64,000 nt of DNA from Adhaeribacter terrigena (GCF_016623615.1 NZ_JAEHFX010000007.1:124001-188000), one strand, 5' to 3'. Counted from the stretch's first letter, positions 25,620 to 34,911 are shown. Notes: generated by a model not told the origin, from the sequence alone. Made by a program: numbers and translations.

Positions 25620-28310
25620 ATGAAAAAACTTCTATTCCTTTTCTTATTGCTTGGCCTTACTTCTATATTTTCACAGGCGCAGCATTTTCATTGGGCCAAA
25701 ACTACCCACGATTCCAGTTTTGGATCTAATGTTGCCAGCACCGGAAATCTCGTAATTACTTTCAGCACAGTTAGCCATAACCTCCGGGCGCCAATTTTTA
25801 CACTCGCCGCACACGATACTTCCGGCAACATACTCTGGAGTAAAAATATTTTCGGGCGAAGGTGGATACAAAGCATCTATGAACTAACCCCGGCAGTAAC
25901 CATAGACAATCAGCAGCAAGCTATAATTGCCGGCTCCTTCCGGGATTCGCTCTCTATTGACACCCTTATCTATAAAGCACCGGCTTTGAACGGGTCCATG
26001 TTTTTTCTTGCCAAATTCGATAACCGGGGTACGTTACGTTGGGCGCGAACCTCGGCTTTTAACGCTACTCAGTTTATAGGTTCTGTTAACCCAACCTCCG
26101 ATGTGGCAGGAAACATTTATTTATCCGGCCTGTTTTCGGGAACCCTAAGTTTTGGAAATATCTCTATACAAGCGGCAGGAACCCAGGATGCATTCCTGAT
26201 TAAATACGATGCTAACGGAAATTTCCTCTGGGCAAAAGCAACCGGCACTCAGGAGGAGGAATACAGTGTAAAATCTAAAGCTTTGCCCAATGGTAGCGTT
26301 TATCTGGTTTCCGGCATTAGTTATCCATCAAAGCAAGTTATTCAAAAATTCAACACTAACGGGAACCTGATCTGGAGCAGAACCATTGCGCCCGGAGGAG
26401 GAAGCAGCATTACTGGAAATAATACCAACATAAAACTAGAAGTTGATAAGGCTGATAATTTATACCTTACCGGAAACTATACCGGCAGCCTGGATTTTAC
26501 CAATTCAGTGAGTTTAACCTCTCTTAATCCTAAAATTTTTCTGGCCAAATATTCGGCCAGCGGAACTTTCAAATGGGCTAAAGATCTGGCTTCCGGAAAC
26601 AACTTCACTACAACTGTTCCGGCCATCTTTTATTCCGGCGATAATACGCTGGCCATTGCCGGAGCATTTAATGGCACAGCCAACTTCGATCAGACTCCGT
26701 TATCTTCTACCCCGGTTAATAGCTTTAATGGCTTTATTGTTAAAACTGATACCGCCGGCACCTTATTATGGACAAAAACAATACCTGCCATTAGCGGCAC
26801 AAACGAGGCATTTGGTATCAGTGGAAATAACAAAGGAACCTATTTTATTACGGGTTTATTTACCGGAGGCGCTGATTTTAGCGGTGGCTATCTTAACTCC
26901 CTTACCCGAAAAACCTATATGGCCCAGTTAAAAGCCGTAAGCGGCCCGGTGGTTACGGGAAGCACCTATAACCTGGTTACCGGAAACGTATTTTTTGACA
27001 AAAATATGAATGGCATAAAAGACCCGGATGAAACCGGCGCGGCCGAAACATTTATCAAAACCAATACAAACGAAATAAGTAATATTATTTCTCCTGAAGG
27101 CACATATAATATGCTTCTTCCGGGCGGTAATTACACCTTAATTCCCTCGCCCAAAAAACACCATAACCTTACCCCTGCAACCCGGAGGATTTCTTTAAGC
27201 GGCTCGAACCAAACCCTGAGTGCCGTAGATTTCGCACTGCAGGCAATTCCCCAACAAGTGGATGTTGCCGTAGATCTGACCAATTTAACCCCTGCACGCC
27301 CCGGTTTCGGATTTAGCTATTTACTTACCTTTAAAAACCCGGGCACCACAACCGTTTCAGACACATTAACGATGTTGTATGACCCTTTGCTTTTAAATTT
27401 TGTGAACAGTACAACCTTACCGGCAACGCAGCAAACCGGAAAGCTGAGCTGGTATTACGCCAATCTTCAGCCCAACGAAAGCCGGACCATCCGGGTAAAC
27501 TTTCAGCTTTCTGTTTCTGCTCCGCGTGATTCCGTATTACAGGCTACTGCCAGTATAAAACCTTTAACCACAGACCTGTTCCAAGCCGACAATTTTGATA
27601 CCGCCCGGGTGGTTATTACCGGTTCTTTCGATCCAAATGACAAACAGGTAAATAAACAAATGCTTTCGAAAGGTGAAGGAATGGCAGGTGCTTTTCTGGA
27701 GTACACCATCCGTTTTCAGAATACCGGCACCGATACCGCTTTTACCGTTGTAGTTTCCGATAAAATAGCGACCGGCCTGCAGGTGCATACGCTGGAAATG
27801 GTAGCTGCCAGTCATCCGTATGTTTTAAAACTCTATGAGAACAACCGGCTGGAATGGCGTTTCAATAATATTTTACTACCCGACAGCAACCGCAACGAAC
27901 CGGCCAGTCACGGTTTCATAAAATTCAAAATTAAAAGTAAACCAGGTTTAGTTTCCGGCGATTCCATTACCAACCAGGCTGCTATTTATTTTGACTATAA
28001 TGCCCCGATCATCACCAATTATGCTGTTACCAGGGTTAAAATCACTACCGGGAGTGGGAATGCTCCAATCCTGAAACTCTACCCGAACCCGGCGAAGAAC
28101 TACGTAATAGTGGCGGCAGAATTTAAGAAAAATACGGCTGCTACGGTTTCGCTGGTGAACCTGCTTGGCCAGAAACTTTCCAAGGTAACCTTACCAGCCA
28201 ATAACCAGATCCATTACCAATTGCCCTTGAAAGAACTTCCGAAGGGCGTTTACCTGATCAGGCTGGAAACGGAAACCGGTTTGCAAACCCAGCGTCTGGT
28301 GATTCAGTAG
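25620..28310 (+). CDS. Giant T9SS-exported repeat protein, paralog 3
   Basis: An 896-residue paralog. The ATG at 25620 begins a good signal peptide (LLFLFLLLGLTSIFSQAQ); the frame extends further only by a TTG at 25518 that would run through the promoter. Domain order matches paralogs 1 and 2: SBBP-type repeats (AKFDNRGTLRWAR, AKYSASGTFKWAK), an SdrD-B-like unit (TGNVFFDKNMNGIKDPDETG), the FDPNDKQVNK module, and the T9SS type A tail (LYPNPAKNYVIV ... GVYLIRLETETG). It is the most diverged of the three, but the last ~200 bases are again close to the others. Confidence 0.85.
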   Translation: MKKLLFLFLLLGLTSIFSQAQHFHWAKTTHDSSFGSNVASTGNLVITFSTVSHNLRAPIFTLAAHDTSGNILWSKNIFGRRWIQSIYELTPAVTIDNQQQAIIAGSFRDSLSIDTLIYKAPALNGSMFFLAKFDNRGTLRWARTSAFNATQFIGSVNPTSDVAGNIYLSGLFSGTLSFGNISIQAAGTQDAFLIKYDANGNFLWAKATGTQEEEYSVKSKALPNGSVYLVSGISYPSKQVIQKFNTNGNLIWSRTIAPGGGSSITGNNTNIKLEVDKADNLYLTGNYTGSLDFTNSVSLTSLNPKIFLAKYSASGTFKWAKDLASGNNFTTTVPAIFYSGDNTLAIAGAFNGTANFDQTPLSSTPVNSFNGFIVKTDTAGTLLWTKTIPAISGTNEAFGISGNNKGTYFITGLFTGGADFSGGYLNSLTRKTYMAQLKAVSGPVVTGSTYNLVTGNVFFDKNMNGIKDPDETGAAETFIKTNTNEISNIISPEGTYNMLLPGGNYTLIPSPKKHHNLTPATRRISLSGSNQTLSAVDFALQAIPQQVDVAVDLTNLTPARPGFGFSYLLTFKNPGTTTVSDTLTMLYDPLLLNFVNSTTLPATQQTGKLSWYYANLQPNESRTIRVNFQLSVSAPRDSVLQATASIKPLTTDLFQADNFDTARVVITGSFDPNDKQVNKQMLSKGEGMAGAFLEYTIRFQNTGTDTAFTVVVSDKIATGLQVHTLEMVAASHPYVLKLYENNRLEWRFNNILLPDSNRNEPASHGFIKFKIKSKPGLVSGDSITNQAAIYFDYNAPIITNYAVTRVKITTGSGNAPILKLYPNPAKNYVIVAAEFKKNTAATVSLVNLLGQKLSKVTLPANNQIHYQLPLKELPKGVYLIRLETETGLQTQRLVIQ

Positions 28311-28320
28311 TTTTTAAGCT

Positions 28321-28373
28321 TAAAAGCATAGCGTTTTTAAAGCCGGCTGCTGTAGAAAGCAGCCGGCTTTTCC
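28321..28373 (+). terminator. Dispersed repeat plus terminator after paralog 3
   Basis: A minus-orientation dispersed repeat (28321-28340) is followed by a 12-bp stem AAAGCCGGCTGC / GCAGCCGGCTTT. A second repeat in plus orientation follows at 28386. Confidence 0.85.
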
Positions 28374-28385
28374 ATTTCCGGCCCT

Positions 28386-28419
28386 GAAAACGCTATGCTT
28401 TTAGCTTAAAAAACTAAAA
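28386..28419 (+). repeat. Dispersed 35-bp repeat copy (AAAACGSTA family)
   Basis: Core GAAAACGCTATGCTTTTAGC, then an A-rich tail ending AAAACTAAAA. It faces the copy at 28321 in opposite orientation, about 45 bases away. Confidence 0.8.
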
Positions 28420-28430
28420 ACCCGGCCAAT

Positions 28431-28461
28431 TTTGCACCGGCCGGAAAAAAGCCTATTTTTG
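28431..28461 (+). promoter_or_regulatory. sucD promoter
   Basis: TTTG (28431-28434), a 19-base spacer and TATTTTTG (28454-28461) fit the Bacteroidota primary sigma consensus in both boxes and spacing, leaving a leader of roughly 40 bases. Confidence 0.8.
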
Positions 28462-28505
28462 CAGAAGCGTTTAATTTTGCATCAAAACCACATAACGAAA
28501 TACCA

Positions 28506-29396
28506 ATGAGCGTATTAGTAAATAAGAATTCCAAAGTAATTGTGCAGGGCTTCACCGGCTCGGAAGGTTCTTTCCACGCGCAGCAAATGATCGAATACGG
28601 TACCAACGTTGTTGGCGGTGTTACACCGGGCAAAGGCGGTTCTACGCATCTTGATCGTCCGGTATTTAACACGGTTGCGGAAGCGGTTGAGAAAGCCGGC
28701 GCCGATACTTCTATTATTTTCGTGCCACCAGCTTTTGCTGCCGATGCTATTCTGGAAGCTGCTGATGCCGGCATTAAAGTGATCATCACCATTACCGAAG
28801 GTATTCCGGTGAAAGACATGATCGCGGTAAAAGCGTATCTGAAAGGCAAAGACCTGACTTTGATCGGACCAAACTGCCCGGGCGTAATCACCCCAGGCGA
28901 AGCGAAAGTAGGCATCATGCCGGGCTTCGTTTTCAAACCAGGCCGCATTGGTATCGTTTCTAAATCTGGTACTTTAACTTACGAAGCAGCTGATCAGATC
29001 GTGAAAGCCGGCTTAGGTATTTCTACTGCTATTGGTATCGGCGGCGACCCGATCATTGGCACGCCTACTAAAAATGCGGTTGAAATGCTGATGAACGACC
29101 CTGAAACTGACGCGATCGTAATGATCGGTGAGATTGGCGGTAACTACGAAGCGATGGCTGCCGAATACATCCGCTCTACTGGCAACAGAAAGCCAGTAGT
29201 TGGTTTTATTGCTGGCCAGACTGCGCCAAAAGGCCGTAGAATGGGTCACGCGGGTGCGATCATCGGCGGCGCTGATGATACTGCAGAAGCTAAAATGCGT
29301 ATCATGCGCGAGAACGGTATTTTTGTAGTTGATTCTCCTGCTGAAATTGGCGATACAATGGTAAAAGCGCTGAGAGGCGAAGCGGTTAACGCTTAA
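28506..29396 (+). CDS. sucD: Succinyl-CoA synthetase alpha subunit
   Basis: The alpha subunit of the TCA-cycle enzyme that links succinyl-CoA cleavage to NTP synthesis. It has 296 residues. The CoA-binding domain begins [19 protein letters not shown], and the ligase domain contains [20 protein letters not shown]. The phosphorylated histidine is His248 in [11 protein letters not shown]. The beta subunit gene (sucC) is not adjacent, as is common in Bacteroidota. It has its own strong promoter and terminator, so it is monocistronic. Codon usage looks highly optimised, with strong GGT/CGT preference compared with neighbours. Confidence 0.96.
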   Translation: MSVLVNKNSKVIVQGFTGSEGSFHAQQMIEYGTNVVGGVTPGKGGSTHLDRPVFNTVAEAVEKAGADTSIIFVPPAFAADAILEAADAGIKVIITITEGIPVKDMIAVKAYLKGKDLTLIGPNCPGVITPGEAKVGIMPGFVFKPGRIGIVSKSGTLTYEAADQIVKAGLGISTAIGIGGDPIIGTPTKNAVEMLMNDPETDAIVMIGEIGGNYEAMAAEYIRSTGNRKPVVGFIAGQTAPKGRRMGHAGAIIGGADDTAEAKMRIMRENGIFVVDSPAEIGDTMVKALRGEAVNA

Positions 29397-29421
29397 TTTT
29401 CCCTTATTGATTAAAATAAAG

Positions 29422-29456
29422 AAAGCCCTGCTGTGAAAACGGCAGGGCTTTTTGTT
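29422..29456 (+). terminator. sucD terminator
   Basis: AAAGCCCTGC / GCAGGGCTTT stem with a loop of about 10 bases, then TTTG; 25 bases after the stop. Confidence 0.85.
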
Positions 29457-29620
29457 TATAGCAGCTATTCGTCAGTTAAAGCAGACAGCCATGAGATTCG
29501 GTTTAGCCGGTTTTTGCTGGCAAATGAATTAAGAATATAACTGCAATGCTCCACGGGTTAACCCCATGGCAAACAGTTGTTTTCTCTGACCTGTATGCTG
29601 GAAATTTGCTCTGCTTTACT

Positions 29621-29766
29621 CTGGCGCAAGTGTTAAGCCGAAAGCGTCTACTTTTGCCTTTTTATATTAGGAAGTCTCCAGACTTCCGTGAAACCAATTT
29701 CTGATTATCAACTTTGCTATTGTCAATTAGTCATAAGTGGCGCCTTTGGCTTACCACTTGCGCCAG
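29621..29766. repeat. Inverted repeat pair (CTGGCGCAAGTG family)
   Basis: The left arm reads CTGGCGCAAGTGTTAAGCCG; the right arm, on the other strand, reads CTGGCGCAAGTGGTAAGCCA. They are about 90 bases apart and carry no gene. The architecture is the same as the other two paired-repeat families in this window. Confidence 0.75.
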
Positions 29767-29811
29767 GATTTTTTTTGCTGACTTTCTTTGAAAAAATAAA
29801 AGTCAGGCACT

Positions 29812-29838
29812 TTTCAGGCCCGAAACCCTACCGTTTTA
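29812..29838 (-). repeat. Dispersed 35-bp repeat copy (AAAACGSTA family)
   Basis: Minus-strand core AAAACGGTAGGGTTTCGGGC then CTGAAAA, a full consensus match. Confidence 0.8.
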
Positions 29839-29871
29839 AATTAAAAACTCGAACCTCCAACATTTGAACTT

Positions 29872-30348
29872 TCAACTGGCTAATCGCAATTCGTATTCCG
29901 GCTCGAAAGGCACAGCTTCGGAATAATCCTGCTCGTCGAACCAATCAGAAACATCATCTACTTTCACTTTCGGACCTTCTACCAGAATTTGATCTTTGCG
30001 AATGTAAACGGTAACGGCCGGGGTAAAAAAGCTGCTTTGCACGAGCATTTTATTGAAATACAAACGGTTGGAACGGCCGCCCTTTAATTCATAGCCATTC
30101 TGGTAAAACTTCCGGCGCAGCTTATCCAGGCAGGCCTCTTTGTCTTCGAAACGGATCCGGATGCGGTGCGCCCGGTTCAGGTATACGCTGATACTTACCA
30201 AAACCAACACTGAAAAACTGTAACCAGCCCAGGTAAAATTATTGGTGGCATTGGAAAACAGCTCGCGGTTAGATAAAAAAAGCAAATAGACGCCCAGAAA
30301 AATGAAATTGGGAAGAACAAGTTTAAAGTAGTACACAGATCTGTTCAT
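29872..30348 (-). CDS. Small membrane protein, unknown
   Basis: A 158-residue protein with two N-terminal membrane helices (FIFLGVYLLFLS and YSFSVLVLVSISVYL) and a cytosolic alpha/beta domain of about 95 residues (RIRIRFEDKEACLDKLRRKFYQNGY, then VTVYIRKDQILVEGPKVKVDD). The layout suggests a membrane-anchored regulatory or scaffold domain. I recognise no family. It is alone on the minus strand. Its 300-base upstream gap carries two weaker dispersed-repeat copies (30430-30450 and 30515-30548) and nothing else that I can see. Confidence 0.6.
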   Translation of the reverse strand: MNRSVYYFKLVLPNFIFLGVYLLFLSNRELFSNATNNFTWAGYSFSVLVLVSISVYLNRAHRIRIRFEDKEACLDKLRRKFYQNGYELKGGRSNRLYFNKMLVQSSFFTPAVTVYIRKDQILVEGPKVKVDDVSDWFDEQDYSEAVPFEPEYELRLAS

Positions 30349-30514
30349 GGCTGCAAAGCTTTTATAATTTTAACGTAAACCGGCTATTCCAAATTGCAAG
30401 CTGCTGCGCCAGCCGGACAAATTTTGCTAACGGAAAAAACCGTACCGAAAGTTGCTTTAAAGATAATGTTACTGCTAAACGTTTACAGATGCCCGGTTAA
30501 GTGCAATACAGTTC

Positions 30515-30548
30515 TAAAAACGGTATTATTTTCAAGGCAAAAACTAAA
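30515..30548 (+). repeat. Dispersed 35-bp repeat copy (AAAACGSTA family)
   Basis: Core AAAAACGGTATTATTTTC, then AAGGC and AAAAACTAAA; the 3' tail of the family is well preserved here. Confidence 0.65.
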
Positions 30549-30648
30549 CCGTAAATTTTAAGTAAACCTCATTTTCAGGAGAAATTTTACCTGGAATAAA
30601 TTAGCATATTCCTGAATTGTTTATTCTTTTATTCTAATTGTAAAAACT

Positions 30649-31101
30649 ATGAACGAGATCGTTGAACCATATTTAACTTTGAGCAGCGCCGCATTTTTAG
30701 ATGGCCAGCATATTCCCGAAAAATACACCTGCGACGGGGAAAATAGTAATCCGCAACTCGAGGTTGGCAATATTCCGGAAGGTACGCAAAGCCTGGCTTT
30801 AATCATGGAAGATCCGGATGCCCCGAATGGCACTTTTACCCACTGGCTGATCTGGGACATGCCCGTATTGCACACCATCATGGAGAACGAGGCACCCGGC
30901 ATTCAGGGGAAAAATGATTTTGGCGAGAATAAATACGGCGGGCCCTGTCCGCCTGATGGTACGCACCGCTATTATTTCCGGCTATATGCCCTGAGCCAGC
31001 AATTAAATTTACCCGAAACAACCTCGAAAGAAGAACTACTCAGCGCCATTGAACCAGTAAAACTGGCCAAAGCAGAATTAATGGGCAAATACAACCGCTA
31101 G
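30649..31101 (+). CDS. YbhB/YbcL-type PEBP family protein
   Basis: A 150-residue phosphatidylethanolamine-binding-like protein (Raf kinase inhibitor-like family). Characteristic motifs are EDPDAPNGTFTHWLIW and KYGGPCPPDGTHRYYFRLYAL, which form the anion pocket. Length is that of E. coli YbhB. Its physiological role in bacteria is unclear. It has no signal peptide, so it is cytosolic. It stands alone and is followed by two unusual hairpins. Confidence 0.9.
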   Translation: MNEIVEPYLTLSSAAFLDGQHIPEKYTCDGENSNPQLEVGNIPEGTQSLALIMEDPDAPNGTFTHWLIWDMPVLHTIMENEAPGIQGKNDFGENKYGGPCPPDGTHRYYFRLYALSQQLNLPETTSKEELLSAIEPVKLAKAELMGKYNR

Positions 31102-31128
31102 TTTTAAGGCAGAATTTTCGCGCTTTAA

Positions 31129-31179
31129 GTAGTTTCTTTACTCCTCCGGCCTTGCAATCCGGAGGAGTAAAGAAACTAC
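31129..31179. repeat. 21-bp perfect inverted repeat
   Basis: The arms GTAGTTTCTTTACTCCTCCG(G) and its exact complement surround a 9-base loop (31150-31158). No T-run follows on either strand, so it is not a standard terminator. Confidence 0.9.
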
Positions 31180-31237
31180 GGTTAAATCTTATTCTTCGGA
31201 AAAATTTGTTCCTGCCCCATCTTTAACTTCTAAAACC

Positions 31238-31271
31238 CGCTATGCCTCCATTAAAAAAAGAAGGCATAGCG
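31238..31271. repeat. Hairpin built from two dispersed-repeat cores
   Basis: CCGCTATGCC and GGCATAGCGG form a perfect 10-bp stem around a 14-base loop. Each arm resembles the GCTATGC core of the dispersed 35-bp repeat, as if two facing copies had come together. Confidence 0.6.
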
Positions 31272-31396
31272 GAAAAACGCCCGTTCACCAAGATCTTTTC
31301 CGGCTTCGGGCCTTAAAACTACCTGTTCATCCTATTTGCCGGGTAACACTCAAACATATAATCATTCTTACAAGTATTATAAGTTTACCAACAATT

Positions 31397-31404
31397 TAAA
31401 TTTG
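31397..31404 (+). promoter_or_regulatory. -7-like element just before the sugar dehydrogenase start
   Basis: TAAATTTG matches TAnnTTTG but lies only 7 bases before the ATG at 31412, which would imply an almost leaderless transcript. It may be chance. Confidence 0.35.
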
Positions 31405-31411
31405 TAATACT

Positions 31412-32755
31412 ATGGAAAGAAAACTACGCGCAAAATTATCGTGGTTGGTATGGATGATCTGCCTATTGCCTTTTTCCGCTTGCGATAGCGATGACGATAC
31501 CACCGACAACCCTGTAAACAAAGTGCTGCAATTAAGAGAAATGAACGGCACCTTCGTTTCGCCTATCGCTTTAGTAGAATCGCCGGACGAAACGAACCGC
31601 TTGTTTGTAGTAGATCAGGCCGGCAAGGTTTTCATAATTAATGCGGCCGGCAATGTGGTTACTGACCCTTTTCTGGACGTTACGGCTAAAATGGTGCCTT
31701 TAACGCCTCAATACGACGAGCGCGGCCTGCTCGGATTTGATTTCCACCCGAATTATAAAACCAACGGAAAATTTTATGTGTATTACAGCGCGCCGTTAAA
31801 AGCCGGTGCGCCCGCGGGCTGGAACCACACCAGCATGATCTCGGAATTCACGGTTTCGGCCGACCCTAATAAAGCCAATGCCGGTTCGGAACGCATGATC
31901 ATGGAAATACATAAACCGCAGGCAAATCATAACGGCGGCACCATTGCATTTGGCAAAGATGGGTTTTTATATATTTCCATCGGCGATGGCGGCGGGGCAA
32001 ACGATGTAGGTCTGGGTCATGTGCTGGATTGGTACACCGTAAACGATGGGGGCAATGCGCAAAGCGTAGATAACCTTTTAGGTAAAATCCTGCGCATAGA
32101 TGTGAATAGCGGCTCGCCATATGGCATTCCTGCAGGCAACCCGCTGGTGGGCAAGCCAGGCATGGACGAAATTTATGCAATGGGCCTCCGGAATCCGTAT
32201 CGTTTTTCTTTCGACAGAACGACCGGCGAATTATTTGTGGGCGACGCCGGTCAGAATTTATATGAAGAAGTGAACAAAGTAACCATTGGCGGAAATTACG
32301 GCTGGAATGTAAAAGAAGCTTCGCATTGTTTCAGCACGGCCACCCCGAACCAGTCGCTGGCTAGCTGCCCGTCTTCCGATCCGGATGGCCGGCAACTGGT
32401 AGACCCGATCATTGAGTTTCAGAACATCAAATCTTTTGCCGGTGGCCTGGGGCTGGTAGTAGTGGGCGGCAACGTTTATCGCGGCAGCGCTGTTCCAAGA
32501 CTCCAGGGCAAATACCTGTTCAGCAATTTTACCGCCTCCCAAACCAGCCCGTCGGGCGATATTTACATGGCATCTCCGGGCGGAACAACCTGGCCTTATG
32601 AAAAAATTAGTTTCAGCAATGCAACAGCTCCCGGTATAGGTTACTATGTAAAGGGTTTCGGGGAAGACAATAAAGGCGAACTTTATGTGCTGGCAACGAA
32701 AGAATTAGGACCCACCGGAAATACCGGCAAAGTTTTAAAAATTGTAGAGGAGTAA
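31412..32755 (+). CDS. PQQ-type sugar dehydrogenase lipoprotein
   Basis: A 447-residue lipoprotein (lipobox LLPFSAC near residue 24, followed by an acidic DSDDDTTD stretch typical of surface-exported Bacteroidota lipoproteins). The rest is a six-bladed glucose/sorbosone dehydrogenase propeller: RGLLGFDFHPNYKTNGKFYV, HNGGTIAFGKDGFLYISIGD, LGKILRIDV, GLRNPYRFSFD and GDAGQNLYEEV, GGNYGWN. It would oxidise sugars or sugar alcohols with PQQ outside the inner membrane; no PQQ synthesis genes are in the window. Monocistronic. Confidence 0.9.
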   Translation: MERKLRAKLSWLVWMICLLPFSACDSDDDTTDNPVNKVLQLREMNGTFVSPIALVESPDETNRLFVVDQAGKVFIINAAGNVVTDPFLDVTAKMVPLTPQYDERGLLGFDFHPNYKTNGKFYVYYSAPLKAGAPAGWNHTSMISEFTVSADPNKANAGSERMIMEIHKPQANHNGGTIAFGKDGFLYISIGDGGGANDVGLGHVLDWYTVNDGGNAQSVDNLLGKILRIDVNSGSPYGIPAGNPLVGKPGMDEIYAMGLRNPYRFSFDRTTGELFVGDAGQNLYEEVNKVTIGGNYGWNVKEASHCFSTATPNQSLASCPSSDPDGRQLVDPIIEFQNIKSFAGGLGLVVVGGNVYRGSAVPRLQGKYLFSNFTASQTSPSGDIYMASPGGTTWPYEKISFSNATAPGIGYYVKGFGEDNKGELYVLATKELGPTGNTGKVLKIVEE

Positions 32756-32881
32756 AAACCGGTATGCGCCAGGCAGGGCCTCTGAAAAGAACAAGCTGGC
32801 CTTACTTTTTGCCTCCCAAATGATACTGTTTCAGCAATAAATAAGGCGAAGCTCCTACAGAAAGTTTCCGGTACTGCTTTC

Positions 32882-32937
32882 CAAAACGCTATGCTTTTCA
32901 AACAAAAAACCCGCAGGCCAAAGCCTGCGGGTTTTTT
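32882..32937. terminator. Bidirectional terminator with dispersed repeat
   Basis: A dispersed repeat (CAAAACGCTATGCTTTTC, 32882-32899) is followed by a 12-bp stem AAACCCGCAGGC / GCCTGCGGGTTT flanked by A and T runs. It separates the convergent sugar dehydrogenase and rny genes. Confidence 0.85.
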
Positions 32938-32972
32938 GTTTTATCTTAAGTCTTGTGTCTTAAATCTTAAGT

Positions 32973-34535
32973 CTACTTCGCGTAGCTCACCGAACGCATT
33001 TCGCGGATTACCGTGATCTTGATCTGACCTGGATACTGCATTTCTTTTTCGATCTTCTGGGAAATATCGAAGGAAAGCTGTTGGGCGCGTTCGTCGGTTA
33101 CGTTATCAGCATCTACCATTACGCGGAGCTCGCGGCCGGCCTGGATGGCGTAGCACTGATTCACCCCTTCGAAGCTTAGAGCCGTTTCTTCCAGTTCTTT
33201 CAGACGCTTAATGTACGACTCCATAATTTCGCGGCGGGCGCCCGGACGGGAACCGGAGATCGCATCGCAGGCCTGTACCAAAGGCGAAACCATTGCGGTC
33301 ATTTCAATTTCGTCGTGGTGAGCACCAATGGCGTTTACTACATCCGGGTGTTCTTTGTATTTCTTGGCCAGCTCCATACCGATGATGGCGTGCGGTAATT
33401 CCGGTTCTTCGGTGGTTACTTTCCCAATATCGTGGAGTAAGCCGGCCCGTTTGGCGTGTTTCACGTTCAGGCCAAGCTCTGCCGCCATTGTGGCGCAAAG
33501 GTTAGCAACTTCGCGGGAGTGTTGCAATAAGTTCTGGCCGTAAGAAGAACGGAAACGCATACGACCAACCATTTTGATCAGTTCCGGATGCAAACCGTGA
33601 ATTCCTAAGTCGATAACAGTACGTTCACCGATCTCAACTATTTCTTCTTCAATGGATTTCTTCGTTTTGGCAACAACTTCCTCGATGCGGGCCGGGTGAA
33701 TACGACCGTCAGCTACTAAGCGGTGCAGAGCTAAACGGGCAATTTCGCGGCGAACCGGATCGAAGCCGGAAATGATGATTGCTTCCGGGGTATCGTCTAC
33801 GATAATTTCTACGCCGGTAGCAGCTTCTAAAGCTCGGATATTACGGCCTTCACGACCAATAATTTTACCTTTTACGTCGTCGGATTCGATGTTGAAAATG
33901 GAAACGCAGTTCTCGATGGCGTGCTCAGCGGCGGTGCGCTGAATGGTTTCTAAAACTACTTTCTTCGCGTCTTTGGCAGCCGTTAATTTGGCGTTAGCAA
34001 CGGTGTCTTTGATATAAGATGACGCCTGGATCTGGGCTTCGTTTTTGAGGGCTTCCACCATTTGTTCACGGGCTTCGGAAGCGGTTAAACCGGCTATTTT
34101 CTCGAGCTGGCTAACGATGCTTTGGTGATCTTTTTCAACCTGCTCCTGGCGTTTTTTCAGGCCTTCGAGTTGGGTATTTAAGGTTCCTTTCAGCGCTTCA
34201 ACTTCTTTTTCGTTTTTCTTGAAGTCTTCAATTTGTTTGGCAACAGCTTGTTCGCGTTGTTTAACTTTGGCTTCGTTCTGAAGGATTATGTTTTTCTTCT
34301 TGTTGGAGTCTTCTTCGAATTCCGCTTTCAGGCGCAAAAATTTCTCTTTGCTTTCGAGCATCCGCTCTTTCTTGATGTTTTCGGCGTTAATTTCGGCTTC
34401 GCGCAGGATCAGTTTCGCTTTTTCGCGGGCGTCTTCTTCCTCTTTAACGAAAACCTTTTTAAGCATTGAACGGCCTAAAAGCAGGCCAATGCCAAGGCCG
34501 ACGACAAGGCCAATAATGATATAAACAATTTCCAT
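32973..34535 (-). CDS. rny: Ribonuclease Y
   Basis: A membrane-anchored endoribonuclease that starts mRNA decay. Its 520 residues comprise an N-terminal membrane helix ([18 protein letters not shown]), a long charged coiled coil (about 28-200), a KH domain ([16 protein letters not shown], near 228-243), and an HD domain with the metal motif [10 protein letters not shown] (near 362) and GAHHDEIE. Length fits the family. It is the last gene of a minus-strand cluster: coiled-coil gene (35079), zapA (34609), rny. Confidence 0.96.
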   Translation of the reverse strand: MEIVYIIIGLVVGLGIGLLLGRSMLKKVFVKEEEDAREKAKLILREAEINAENIKKERMLESKEKFLRLKAEFEEDSNKKKNIILQNEAKVKQREQAVAKQIEDFKKNEKEVEALKGTLNTQLEGLKKRQEQVEKDHQSIVSQLEKIAGLTASEAREQMVEALKNEAQIQASSYIKDTVANAKLTAAKDAKKVVLETIQRTAAEHAIENCVSIFNIESDDVKGKIIGREGRNIRALEAATGVEIIVDDTPEAIIISGFDPVRREIARLALHRLVADGRIHPARIEEVVAKTKKSIEEEIVEIGERTVIDLGIHGLHPELIKMVGRMRFRSSYGQNLLQHSREVANLCATMAAELGLNVKHAKRAGLLHDIGKVTTEEPELPHAIIGMELAKKYKEHPDVVNAIGAHHDEIEMTAMVSPLVQACDAISGSRPGARREIMESYIKRLKELEETALSFEGVNQCYAIQAGRELRVMVDADNVTDERAQQLSFDISQKIEKEMQYPGQIKITVIREMRSVSYAK

Positions 34536-34608
34536 AACTATAATTTTAGGGTGTTAAAATTATAGCAACCGGGGCAAAAACCTACAGAGGGCTGGGCAAT
34601 GCTTATTA

Positions 34609-34911
34609 CTATTCCGCTTTTTCGTCTAAATTAAGAGCATTCAGCGTGTCGTTTAACCGGGTAAGCTTGTCGGAAAAAGTTGAGTCGGTTTGCGTGGTGG
34701 CCTGTACCGTTTTGAGGCGGTCGGCGGCAGTTTCCAGGGCTACCATCGCCAACAGGTCCTGCTTATCGGTTATGCCAAACTGTTCTCGGAACAGCTTCAG
34801 GCGTTCGGCTAAATATTTGCCGGCAATGCGCAATCGTTCTTCTTCTTCCGGCGAAACGCGCATTGGATAATCGCGGTCAGCTATTTTTATTTTAATAGAT
34901 AACTCATTCAT
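34609..34911 (-). CDS. zapA: Cell division protein ZapA
   Basis: A 100-residue cytosolic protein that bundles FtsZ filaments at the division site. The N-terminal beta-hairpin (LSIKIKIADRDYPMRVSPEEEERLR) and the following helix and coiled coil (YLAERLKLFREQFGITDKQDLLAMVALETAADRL, partly shown by its residues 35-68) match ZapA. It lies between a small coiled-coil gene and rny, an arrangement I recall as common in Bacteroidota. Confidence 0.88.
   Translation of the reverse strand: MNELSIKIKIADRDYPMRVSPEEEERLRIAGKYLAERLKLFREQFGITDKQDLLAMVALETAADRLKTVQATTQTDSTFSDKLTRLNDTLNALNLDEKAE

Larger units (their letters stand above)
29397..29871. other. Gene-free interval with inverted repeat pair
   Basis: After the sucD terminator I see no gene. 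The interval holds an inverted pair with ~28-base arms (29621-29650 and 29739-29766), a short dyad in AGTCTCCAGACT (29673-29684) and a dispersed 35-bp repeat (29812-29838). Confidence 0.65.
31102..31411. other. Gene-free interval with two hairpins
   Basis: Contains a 21-bp perfect-stem hairpin (31129-31179), a 10-bp perfect-stem hairpin (31238-31271) and the putative promoter of the sugar dehydrogenase gene. No gene seen. Confidence 0.7.

Noticed and set aside
19842-28310. Three near-identical 3' ends taken as transposon ends
   Set aside because: Identity follows coding sequence and terminators of paralogous genes; there are no inverted ends or transposase.
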